Source: Cryptomeria japonica (lineage: Eukaryota; Streptophyta; Pinopsida; Cupressales; Cupressaceae). From it: a stretch of 64,000 bases of DNA. The translations under genes and the position numbers were made by a program. The notes beneath the pieces were generated by a model, which saw only the letters and a program-made list of their open reading frames with translations, was not told the DNA's origin and ran no database searches. Location: the NCBI RefSeq assembly GCF_030272615.1, contig NC_081410.1, positions 568,619,152 to 568,683,151 on the forward strand, written 5' to 3'. Of this stretch, positions 35,671-46,514 are shown in pieces. Each line of letters opens with the position of its first letter. Positions within the stretch are counted from its first letter, which is position 1.

Positions 35671-36230
35671 AACCACTTTGTTAACTGTTAGTGCCAAAGA
35701 GAAGAATAAGAGCCAATATTAACTCTGCATAGTTACCCCTATTGTTATTATAGACTAGGTTTCTTTCATATTAAGTCAGCATCATAAATTGTTGGCTATA
35801 CTATGAAAGATTACCCAGTCTACAATAATATCAGAGGTATAAACACTAGCCAACAAAGGATTGCTACTAACACAACCTATCTAGCTTGTATTTCAGGCTC
35901 TTACCATGATATTTGAGACTTATATATGTTTGAATATAAATGTTGAAGTAAACCACTATGCCAGAACTACTAAAGTACTCCCTATTACTGTATTCTAGTA
36001 TATGCCTAGTTCAATAAACATCTACATTCTAAACTTTACTTAATTAGTATAGCTATATGTTTTGAAGCTGTCATCAAGTGAGTATCTTACCCTTCGCTAT
36101 CTATGCTATATAAATTTTTTTAATAAACAGTTCAATATATACCTTGCACTAACTGCCGATCCTATATCTGTATGTATAAGATTAGTTGTAGTAGTAATAG
36201 CAAACAAAACTATGTAATTAAAACTTAATC

Positions 36231-36400
36231 TTCCTCCTTGTCATCTGCGGCTTCCATGCCAGAGGCCTGTGATTCACTGGGATTATCAGCCTAGAATGGG
36301 GTCCACCCCTCTTCTACGATATAACTCACCCACCATTCCCCTTTTGGTTCTTTTACCACTCCAAGCCATTGCTTAAGGAATGCAATGCTCCTTGCAATCT
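36231..36400 (-). pseudogene. Small coding remnant, unknown (WLGVVKEPKGEWW)
   Basis: Minus-strand reading gives IAFLKQWLGVVKEPKGEWW, then SYIVEEGWTPF, one stop, and an acidic tail ending in DDKEED before TAA. Composition looks like a real C-terminus, but I cannot name the family. The rest of 35,680-36,960 shows no gene. Confidence 0.3.
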
Positions 36401-37019
36401 TTTTTTGTTGGATAAATGATTCTTCTACTCATACAAATATTCCAAACCATCTAAATGATTCTTCTACTCATACAAATAATCCAAACCATATGCAATATAT
36501 AATTGGTTGGATAACATAATTTTAATATAGTTTCATTCTAATTTGTTCATCCACATGGTTTGATATTTCAAATAGTTCTTTTAAATTTATCCCATGACTC
36601 ATTGAGTCAATAAATAGAATGTGTTACATAGAGATCAAAATATTAATATAAGAATATAAATAATCTATATCATTTGTAAAGGGCCATAGCTGATGCATTT
36701 TATATTAATATTAATTTTTTTTTTATAAGAAATATTAGAAAGGTCTGCAAATTTTGAAACTAAAGCTAGAGACCAAACCAGGTCGATCCTTTGGGCTTCT
36801 CAATCGAATGCCAATCTATGCCAGAGGAAAACAAAAATCAGATGAGCAGTTTTAGAGACATTTACAAGTTTTTACAAAAATATTGAAAGCCCTAAGCATC
36901 ATCTAAGAAAATAATCTAGAACTTGAAACACTTGGATTATGGAGCATGAAGTGAGGAGGGATCCAAATGCCCATGACTTGAACATGAGGAAGGAGGCTCC
37001 TTTCCTTGTCCTGAAGGAG

Positions 37020-37524
37020 CCCAACTACAAATGGTGGGATCCTCTTTTATAAACTAGATGGGAGGACCATGAGAGAAACATATGGGAACTTTAGGAGGCT
37101 TTAGACCTAATTCTTCCACTATCTCTTCAAGCTCAGCCACCCAAGAATTAATCTTTTCTTTAGAGATGCTTAGGGAAATTCTATCATATTCCAAGTGTTT
37201 CTTAACCCATCCTCTATCATTAATATTAGTAAAATAGAAAAGATTCCATAGAAAGTTTGCATTTTCCTTAATCCCAAACTTTCTTGTCTAGAATGGATTC
37301 TCATACTCAATGTAGAGAATGGGAAAAAGAGGAGGAGGTTTCACATTTCTTATAGTTACCATGTAGTCCATTGGCAAAGGAATTGTCAAATTCTCATCAA
37401 TATTTCTCATTACCTTGCTCAAGTCACCCAAAAATCTTGTCTTGAATACTTTCCTACAGAGGGCCTCTATCTTTTCCTTGAAGAGACTCGTGTGAAGGAG
37501 TGTTACCAAAAGAGATATTCTCAA
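37020..37524 (-). pseudogene. Diverged relative of the 184-aa hAT-borne protein
   Basis: The frame from 37524 reads LLVTLLHTSLFKEKIEALCR, then KVFKTRFLGD. It continues past a stop near 37288 into ENANFLWNLFYFTNINDRGW and SKEKINSWVAELEEIVEEL. The block RKVFK..FLGD with its hydrophobic N-flank matches RFLVSLLD...LRKVFKEDFLGD of the 184-codon ORF at 53,272-53,823. The similarity is short and seen by eye only. Function unknown. Confidence 0.35.
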
Positions 37525-38587
37525 AAATATGTATTATATGTAATCAATAAATTTTCTAATGTAAGACTTAAACGGGGTTCTCTTGGCTAGGTGAAACTTG
37601 AGGTTTCAATGTTATACTTCTAGGAACAATGTAATAAGGGGGATTGTTAATATAGCTAATAGTACTATAATATTAAACCATTACTTATTTTATGGTTATA
37701 TAGTTTCATGTGTTATTCAATTACTATTAACCGAATCTCCTTTATTTATATTCTCCTTTGTTCATTTAAAATATATCAAATTATTTACCTTGTTTTTTCA
37801 CAATTGATTCTCACCTTTTGACCTATAGTCAAGTTGTCTCCCTTGTTGGTCCCACTGTAGGGGTCTCTCTTGTTTCCCCTTGTAGTGGTGTCATGCTTGA
37901 TAGTACAACTTGGACTATTGTTCATAAGAGGAAGGACTCTTTTACCACTCACCATACTCTTTATTATATTAAGAAAGAGATGTCTTAAATTTAGTGTTGG
38001 GACCCTTGTTTCATGTTGATTCTTTTCTTTGATAAAAATATTGTTTGTCTTTGTGTGTTTCTCTTAGTATCACATTAGTGATCTTTCACTTTTCTTGTCT
38101 TTAAGGTTGTTTCTACTATGATAGGTTAGGGTCCTTTCCCAAATTTAATTATTGAAAAGATGAGGTGACATTGTTCTATTTAGAGTTGTAATAGGCCATG
38201 GTTAATCAAACACCAAGTTATAATTTATTATGTTTCTCTTTAATTTTCTTCATAGGACCTTAAGGAGGCTATGTGCACAAAAAGGGTGGACCATAAAGAG
38301 GCCTAAACAACTTTTTGGTCATTTTTTCTTATAATGCAATATATTTTTCTTGTATAATTTTTTTTTAAATGTGAGAATATTATAATAAAATTATGTTTTA
38401 ACGTAATTTGGACAATACCAACCCTTAGGATTGTAATTTCCTTGGGCACCCAACCTAAATGGTTAGACATTCACGTCAACATCCAAAAATGTGTTTTTCA
38501 TAAAGTGTAGAATGATAAAAACTAAATGTCAAGTGTTATTTCTATCAATTTTACACATTTATTTATGTTGATGTGAAAAGTATCATG
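37525..38587. other. AT-rich spacer
   Basis: No gene, repeat or element boundary that I can support. The stretch precedes the copia-type LTR. Confidence 0.5.
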
Positions 38588-38592
38588 ATAAT

Positions 38593-39508
38593 TGTTGGAA
38601 TCCAAGAACACTGATATAGGGGGGCTGAATCAGTGTTCTACAAGATTGATCAATTTTAACCTTATTAAAACATGCATACACCAACCGGTATACCAGTACA
38701 TATAAAATTGAAAGAAGTAAAGTAACCAATAAGCCAATCACATAGATGAATACCATAACACACATAATTATATGTTGAAAACCTCAAATAGGAAAAACCA
38801 CGGTGGGATTTGTGACCCACAATATCAATCCATTGACCATATGAAGAGATATTACAAAATATAGGGGTCTACAATTACAGGAAGGGTTACAACATAGAGC
38901 ACACTGCTCAATCACAAAAAGAGCCTTACTGACTACATACAAATCTAGACTACAATCCAGAGAAATGATTGAACTGTAAAGATAACATCTTCTATGCCTG
39001 AATACAGTTTCGGTTTAGCTCTATCTATTCCAGTCTGAAACCCTAAACCCTTTACCAGATTAACTCTTACATAAATATCCTCACATACATGATCTCTCTC
39101 ATATATTTCTCATCTCCTTCATTATTTCCTTCCTAATACATATTCTCTCACCATATCTCAAAATGATCTAACCAACTGACCTATATACCCTTCACAAATC
39201 ATCATGCCTTATGGCGGCTTACAAAGATAATTACAATATGAATATACATGTCGGCTAGATAACATAAATAAATGAATATCAAAAACAATTACCGATGCCG
39301 GATCCAAAAGATGTCGACCTCCAATACCGATAACCTGATTCTAAACCATGTTGGCCTACATTTCCGATGCCAGTGCTGGTGCCGGTGAAGTATCTGTGAA
39401 GTGCCCATCGGTACATAACTAACCTAAAATATGAAGTTGAAAAAAATTACCATGTTGCCATAAATGACAACATAGTGAAACCAACCAATTGAGTGTCAAT
39501 TGCCAACA
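38593..39508 (-). repeat. Copia-type 3' LTR (left)
   Basis: 916 bp; plus strand starts TGTTGGAATCCAAGAACACTG and ends CAATTGCCAACA. It shares most of its sequence with 57457-58401, including ACCGGTATACCAGTACAT-like and CATGTCGGCTAGATAAC segments. It lacks ~30 bases present near 58,215-58,255 in the other LTR. Confidence 0.9.
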
Positions 39509-39521
39509 ATCTCCCCCTTTT
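39509..39521 (-). other. Polypurine tract
   Basis: Minus strand AAAAGGGGGAGAT abuts the 3' LTR. Additional GGGGGAG tracts occur upstream at ~39650-39660 and ~39700-39715. Confidence 0.8.
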
Positions 39522-39801
39522 GGCATTGATGGAAACACTCATGTGAAAAATGGTCATGGTTTCCAACTATCGGTTCCATCCTAAACCTGCTCCCCTTGAG
39601 CTGAATATTCATCAATAGAAAATACTCCATACCTCCATAATTTTTCACCTATACTCCCCCTAATGTATACAACTCCATTTTTATTTTTCACATTAATATC
39701 ACTCCCCCTTTGACATCAATGCCATCAAAAAGTCCAAAAAAATTACCAAAAATCGGGATGAAGAATGAAAAATACTATACAATGAATATCCCAAAAATAC
39801 C

Positions 39802-41939
39802 TTACCAGAGCTGAATGTATTTGAAAATATCCGAATAGGCCTTCTCCAAAATCTTTAGATAAGTATCCCAGCTAGATTTGAAAGTGCCAGAAATAGATAC
39901 AAGTCCATTTAGCATATGGGGAAATGACTCTTTCCCATTAAGCTCTTCCAGTGTGGGCTTACCAACCAGATCTATACACTCCTTCTTATGTACACTTAAT
40001 GAATCCAACCGGGAACTCACCAAACCTCTAAGACTTCTAGCTCTTCTTATGATTTTGTCTTTTTTTTTCTCAAGAGCAAAAAATTGGGCTTCCAAAACCA
40101 AAATCTGACCATCAATGGATGTAGTCAATGAATTCAATCCATAAAAAGAATTGGCTATACCTACAATCTCCTCCTGAATGTCCTTAATCTTTTTATCTGT
40201 CTCAGCTGTGAGTAAACCTGTATTACAACATACTCTGTAGATATTAGTACACTGCCTCAATGCATTATCTATCAATTTCAACTTTTCATTAATCTTCTTC
40301 TTCTCAAACTCAATCATTTGTTCAAATGTAGCTCTCTTTGCTTGTGTTAATCTCTCCAGTGCTTGTCAGTTTGAAATCTACTGCAAGGACTGAAAATCCT
40401 TTGAAATGTGTTCAGTGATTATCTTAAGTTTGTCGGATGGGCCCGCTTCATTGCCAAATTTACACTCTGGGACAAGTATATGCAAAACAGTGATATACTG
40501 GTCAATAACACCTTTATCCATATATCCTTCCTTCATTATTTTCTATGCAACCATCATCATGAGTTCAGTAGAACTCATCTTGGTTATGCTTTTCTTTTCA
40601 ACCTACAAGGTGTCAATTGACAAAAATGATGGATTCATTATCGATTCCCTGCCGGATTCCTCTTTCTTATCCTCTGATGATTAACCTTTATAGCTTCCTC
40701 ACTTGCATCGGTGGCTTTGCTACTTGGTGCAGTCTCAGTAACTGCCGGTTCCTCCCTAAGAACTGTAACCTCATCCTATACATCTATATTTGGAGGACTG
40801 TTGTCCTCAACATTAGTATCTTATACATTATCAACCTTTACACTCTCTGTATTTGCTGATATCTCAACATTTGTCTGTACATTTGTATCTACTAGGGGCT
40901 CAATTTCCACTATCTTAATGTTTTTCAAAATTGAGGGTGAAGTACCCATAATACCTTTACCCTTCCCTTCAACCGGGATGTTTGTAGTATCTATCTTAGA
41001 TTCCGGTGAAGTATAAAAACCACAGTTCTCTTAAAAGAACTTAACCCATGCCTTGTGGGTCTCCTTGATTATATCATTGACCCTTCCTAACATAAGACTA
41101 ATTATTCTATGCTTGCTGTTAAAGATTTTCCTATCTACAACTTCATGTGTCTTATTCATCTTCTCTAGAGCAATAGAAACACAAACAGATAACAACTCTT
41201 GAATCTTTATATGCTTGTCCTCTTGCATTGCTGATAGTCTTCTAGCATCTAACATATCATACAACTGTGCCGGTATTTGGTCTTCAATTTATAACAGGGT
41301 TTTCCTATAAATATCCAAATATAACAAAATTGCTTCTTCTACTTCTCTTTGTTCATCATTTTCTAAATGTTCATAATAAAAATGTACATTCTTTAACATA
41401 CCATCTTTAGTAATCTCATCAACTAACTCTGCACAAGTCTTTGGTGGAATGATAGTTACATTACCAGATTCAATTTCAAGATCAATGTCATCCTTCTTCT
41501 TCCTTCCAGTACCAGATGGGGCTAAAGGTGTTTATTTAGGTGCTCTTCTCTATGCCGGTACCTTGATAGTAACTTTCCTAACTGATTTCTTCTTAGCTTC
41601 TACCTTAGTTTCTTTAGTTTTCTTCCTTATTACCCTTTTGAATGCCAGGGGTGTGTCATCATCAGATGCAGACTCTGCTGCAATAGGCTCAATGAATACT
41701 TGTGGTTCTTTCCTCTTCCTGCCTTTCTCCAGGACATCATCAATCAATGCTTTAATGTCCTGTGAAACTTTTTCAACAAATTTATTTGCCTTTCCTTCTT
41801 GCTTCTCTCTCTTCTTCTGGTTGAACTCAATTTCAACCTCTTGTGTCTTCTTCTTAGCAGTGCCAAAGGTTTATATAGTTTCATCTACTGGTGCATCAAT
41901 TAACATTTGTGCATTGGCATCAATAATTTGAGCATCAAC
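39802..41939 (-). pseudogene. Second ORF of the copia-type element, distal part
   Basis: Continuation of the frame cut by the hAT insertion: after the duplicated target the reading resumes in phase (VDAQIIDANAQMLIDAP). It is charged and coiled-coil-rich: TAKKKTQEVEIEF, KKKSVRKVTIKVPA, then ARRLSAMQEDKHIKIQELLS (41264-41031) and, in another frame, FEKKKINEKLKLIDNALRQC to FKYIQLW (40317-39802). Several stops and at least one frameshift. I do not recognise a known domain. Position downstream of gag, where pol would normally be, suggests replacement by an element-specific protein. Confidence 0.55.
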
Positions 41940-41947
41940 TTCATAAC

Positions 41948-41961
41948 CAGAGATTACTTTA
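41948..41961 (+). repeat. hAT left terminal inverted repeat
   Basis: CAGAGATTACTTTA, immediately after the target copy TTCATAAC. 12 of 14 bases match the complement of the right end. Homology fades beyond this point. Confidence 0.85.
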
Positions 41962-41964
41962 GTG

Positions 41965-42440
41965 GCAAATATTCGCCAATGGCAAATTTTTCACGTCGGC
42001 GACCTAGAAAATGGCGAATATTTTGTACCAACTGGGGGTGGCCATGTTGTCAGAACATTATCAATTTCCATCAAATTCATGGCCCGATCACCATATGTTT
42101 TATGTAATTAAATATTTTTATGCGAGGATTTCGCCAATACAATATATGGTGGACACGGTAAATTTAATTTTTTCGCCTACACTCTCCGAGGTTGCCTTAA
42201 TAGATGACCATAATTCACCTATAGGCATGTGAAGATTTGTTAGCTAGGAGGACCCAATTCACCCAACATTTTGCCGACGCGTGTCTCTGTTCACCCCAAC
42301 TTTTGCCAACTATATTGTATTTGCCAATTATTTGGATGACCCATAATCGCCTTGAAAATTACATAAGTTGTGTTATAGTTACGCAGGATTCGCCAAATAT
42401 TTGTATACCATATAAAATTCCCGTAGAATTCGCCATATAA
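41965..42440. repeat. hAT left subterminal motif cluster (TTCGCCAA)
   Basis: ATTCGCCAAT at 41971, ATGGCGAATAT at 42011, TTCGCCAAT at 42129, TTTGCCAA near 42301 and 42321, ATTCGCCAAATAT near 42388 and ATTCGCCAT near 42427, in both orientations. Subterminal repeats of this kind bind transposase in characterised hAT elements such as Ac; binding here is inference. Confidence 0.6.
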
Positions 42441-42827
42441 TGATTGGTATAAATACATGCAAAGATCAGATCTATCTCTAAACAATCTGGTGGGTTCTAG
42501 GCTTTGAATTATGATCAATAGTGAATTTTCAGACTAAGGAAAACATTGTTGTTGACTGCATTGGTGACTGCTAGTGACCTAAAGGTGAGTGATCATATTT
42601 TTGAAGTGTTATAATGTTATTCTGAATTTATCTATATTTGTTTGCATTGTTGAGTTCATTTTTATTCAGTGGCAACCAGTCAGTGCCAAGTGGTCAGCCG
42701 GGACATTCAGACCTCATAAATCTAGATTGTAGGTCATAGGGCCAATGGAACATATATTATAGTTTATAGTCTATTATTGCTTCTTCAACAAATTGTTATT
42801 TTTTTGATAGCCTTTATTTCATTGGAG

Positions 42828-45466
42828 ATGTCGAACAGGAAGAAGGGTAGGAAACCTGGATGTGGGGAAGGCCATGAGAGGCCAACAAAAAGAAGAACAT
42901 TGTCTTCATACTTTGGCTTTGGAAACAATTGTGGTGAAAATCAGGAAGGTACATCATCACAAGTACAAGTACAAAATTCGCAACCTACATCGCATGTTGA
43001 AGATGGCGGTGAACCTGATATCTTAGATCAAGATGATCTTGAAGAAGATTATCTGGTAGATGACCAAGTTAGCTAGAATGATATAATAGACTTGGGTGAT
43101 AATGCCATTGATGATAATGCACGGAAGGGGAAAAGAAAAGCCAAATAAAAAAAGGATGAACCACAATAAAAAAAGGATCGGGAGTGGGATATGTCAGTGA
43201 TGAATTTTCAAATTAATTGGGCATCAAAGTATCCATTCATTGAACCAGTGGAGAATCCAATTGAAGGCGAGCCTCCAATAGAATGCAGGTGTAAGATTTG
43301 CACTTGGAAACATAACAAGGAAATTAGGTTGCGGCTAAAATTTGACACCATAGGAAAGCATATGGGTAAAGTTTATGAAAAACAAATGATATATGGGGTT
43401 GAAAAATCAGTGATAAGATGGAAAACAAAGGAGGAATGTAAGCATGCGAGGAATGCCAAAGAGTATTATTTTCATGAGAAAATACAGATGAAGCCTGCTG
43501 AAATTAAAGGTTCTATTGAAGCTAGTTTTGGAAAAGCAATGCAAATAGAACAACTGGGAAAAGCTATTCAGTTAAGCGTTATTTTTTATATTTTGAGCAG
43601 AGGGCATTCTATGAAAAATTTCCCATTAGTTAGTGGTTTATTACACTTTTTGAAAGTTCCTAACTATCCTAATAGACATTGGTCAGTAAACAATGGATGG
43701 GAATGGGCAAGTTGTCTTGCTGAGGTTGAAAAAGAAGATGTAAAGGAAAAAATAAGAGAGTCAAACTTTATTGCATTTTCTTTAGACGAAGTTACGAAAG
43801 TAGACAATACTTCATGGGTATGCATGCATGTTTATACTGTAGAGAATCATACCCGCCAACCTCATCTACTATCTATTGCTAAAATGAAGGAGAGTGCGAC
43901 AACGAAAAATTTATTTCAACTAGTAAAGAGAAGTTTAATTGAATATGGAGGTATGGATGACATGACAGTAGCCAAAAAATTGGTTTGTGTTGGAGCAGAT
44001 GGAGCTTCAGTAATGCAAGGTCACATGAACGGTCTTTGTACAAAGATTAAAAATTCATTTGCACCATACATTACTGCAATTCACTGCATGGCTCACAGAA
44101 TAAATCTAGCTTTTGGAATTGTGAGCAAGTTTACTTTGGTAAAAAAAATTGAAATTTTAATCAAGGAGCTCTACTCACACTTATGTCGAAGTCCCAAGCG
44201 ATTTATGGAATTTCAACACTTTGTTGATGGAATAACTGATGGGAACAAGCTTCTCAAGGATAATGATACCAGATGGATGTCTTTGGATGGTCCAACACAT
44301 CAAGTTTTTTTACAATATCCATCCTTGATTGGACTATTTCACACAACTCACGATGAATCAGATCAACTAAAATTTCCTAACCTTCTTCAGAGGTTAAGTA
44401 ATCTAGAGACACTCTTAACTTTAGCAGCTCTTCTGCCCATGCTAGAGGAAAATGAGGAATATTATGAAGGCTGTCCAAAAAAGAGCTCTGTATATTGTAG
44501 AATATGCCACGCTACGTAAGATGACATGCATGACCCTCAACAATCTCTATCAAAATCAACCAACACTATTTGATGAAAGATTTGTTAAGTGGTAGACACT
44601 CATAGATTTGAACAATCCTGATAACTTTTTATAAATCGGTGTAGATGGGGAGGTATGTGCCAATGTATAGGGAGTTGAGATACCAATGCACTTCTATGCC
44701 ATGGTCGACCTCGAGGAACTAGGAAAGCGCCCTAGGAAGCAACTAGCAAGAGTTACAAGGGAATATTTCGACAATATTGTTGAGACTGTAACTACTTCTG
44801 TGAAGAAAATTGCATATGATATTTCCTCACAAATTAGAAGCATATTCCCTCCTAACAACCTACTCGAAGCCATGTCTATTGTGTTTCCTCATTATTGGAG
44901 CCTCAACAATGCAACTGATTTTCAAAGTAAGCTACTGACTTTGATAAAACAATTTTGCATATTCAGAGAATTGAATGGAGTAACTATAAATGGAATATTA
45001 GATGAAACTCATCTTTGAGAGCAATAATCTCATTTTGCATATACTATAAGAGAAAAATATGGGAAAATGGAGAACCTCCATGAAGAGGGATCAGTAACAA
45101 GGCTTTGGAAATATATAGCTGAGAACACAACATTGCGTGATTCAATGCCAGAATATTTGAAGCTTGCTGATTTATGTCTTACCATGATATTGGGTTCAGT
45201 GGAAGATGAGAGAGTTTTTCAGTGCTTCGTGGTTCCTAAAATCAAAGCTAAGAAACAAACTAGACAAAAAATTGGAAAATTGCTTGAGGCTCTATACATA
45301 TAGGTATGATGTCCACACTTTTCCTTACAATAGGGCACTACAAATTTGGAGGTCCAAATGTGAAAGAAGAGGTTTGGGAAACACTTCAAACCAAAGTGCC
45401 AGTGGGACTATTGCCAGTGGGACTATTAACTCATGTACGGGACCTACTGGTAGCATTGAGATGTAG
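42828..45466 (+). pseudogene. hAT transposase, decayed
   Basis: Start chosen at the ATG of MSNRKKGRKPGCGEGH, which opens a basic then acidic N-terminus. A BED-like region follows (CRCKICTWKHNKEIRLRLKF...IGKH). The catalytic core shows FSLDEVTKVD, the VGADGASVMQG block and DNDTRWMSL, as in the DUF659/hAT families, and the end has the hAT dimerisation region (LKLADLCLTMILGSVEDERVF, then shifted to LKSKLRNKLDKKLENCL). It cuts and pastes the element by binding terminal and subterminal repeats. Stops lie at 43074, 43146, 43167 and 44517; a frameshift near 44,500-44,520 and another near 45,215-45,235 break the frame, with more stops between 44,590 and 44,670. The copy is inactive. Confidence 0.85.
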
Positions 45467-46514
45467 TTCAACGAAGGTATGCAGACTCAGAGTGAATAAA
45501 CCACAAACAAGAATCAAGAAAGCTCTGAATTTGATGAGGATGAATGGAAACTATAAGAGATTGGTATTTATTAATCTTATTACTATATCTCATCATTCAT
45601 ATTACAAAAGCATATTACTTTTTGCAATTAGAATTTAATATTGATTTATAATTGTATTTTTCAACTTTCTATTTCCAGATTTAAAATAGCACGATAAAAG
45701 ACCATAATGTGTTTATTGATACAAAGATGTTTATTGTCTATTTAGACATGTTTGAGAACTTATATTTTCATTAATTCTTTCAAAATATAGCCATATGATA
45801 CAATTCATTCAATAGTAATACACCAATTTGTGTGATTCTCCATGTAAAAGTCAATACAAAGTTTCAGAACCCTATGCAAATGACCCTGAATTCCCTTTTA
45901 TAGAAACAAGGGAGGAACAACATCTTTAGGTCAAATTGCAACATGTGAAGACTCAACATCAAAATCACAAACTCAATAGAGATTGACATGGCCATCACAG
46001 GCCAGATTAGCAATTTAACAATTGCTACATGTCTGATGTTTCCTATTCAAAAAATAACGTTCAAAATTAAATATTAATTCATGCCATGACAAATTAAATA
46101 TAGATAATAGCAGTGCCGAAAACCTAGTAATCAGAAATAGAGAAATGCAAAAATGTTAAAGCTTGGGAGAATTTGAGAATACAAATTTACAGGCTGAAGT
46201 TTTGCATTGTGCATCCTAGATTCATAGGTTGGATTAGAAATTTAGCAATAGCGAGTGTTTGTTTTTTCCTATTCATAAAATAGAGTTATTTAAAGCGATG
46301 CCAAATTCCAAATAGAAAAACCATAAAACCTTGAAATTAAGAGTAAAAGAAGAAAACTGTGCAATACATACTATGATTCTTAAGATTTCTGTGCCAGTTT
46401 TTGTAGGGTGCTCCACTCTTCGTTTGATGGAAGGTCAATATTCTGTAAACTATGGAAAATCAACTGCAACTTTGTCAACATTCCATATTTAGAAGAGTGA
46501 CTTGACATCACTAT
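45467..46514. other. AT-rich spacer between converging hAT frames
   Basis: No gene. Two passages resemble one another: around 45,990-46,045 (CACAGGCCAGATTAGCAATTTAACAATTGC) and around 46,205-46,265 (TAGGTTGGATTAGAAATTTAGCAATAGC), each followed by TTCCTATTCA and AAA(A/T)A. This suggests an old ~220-bp duplication. Confidence 0.45.

Larger units (their letters stand above)
34800..35671. repeat. LTR-like fragment ending in CTACA, with internal duplication
   Basis: Shares GGTTTTGGAATTAAC, an inverted GGTGCCC-type hairpin and the ending ATTTTAGGATGCTACA with the sequence at 59.38-60.90 kb, so both look like diverged LTR remnants of one family. A short tandem (GAATGCTT repeated about four times) lies near 35050. 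Confidence 0.5.
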
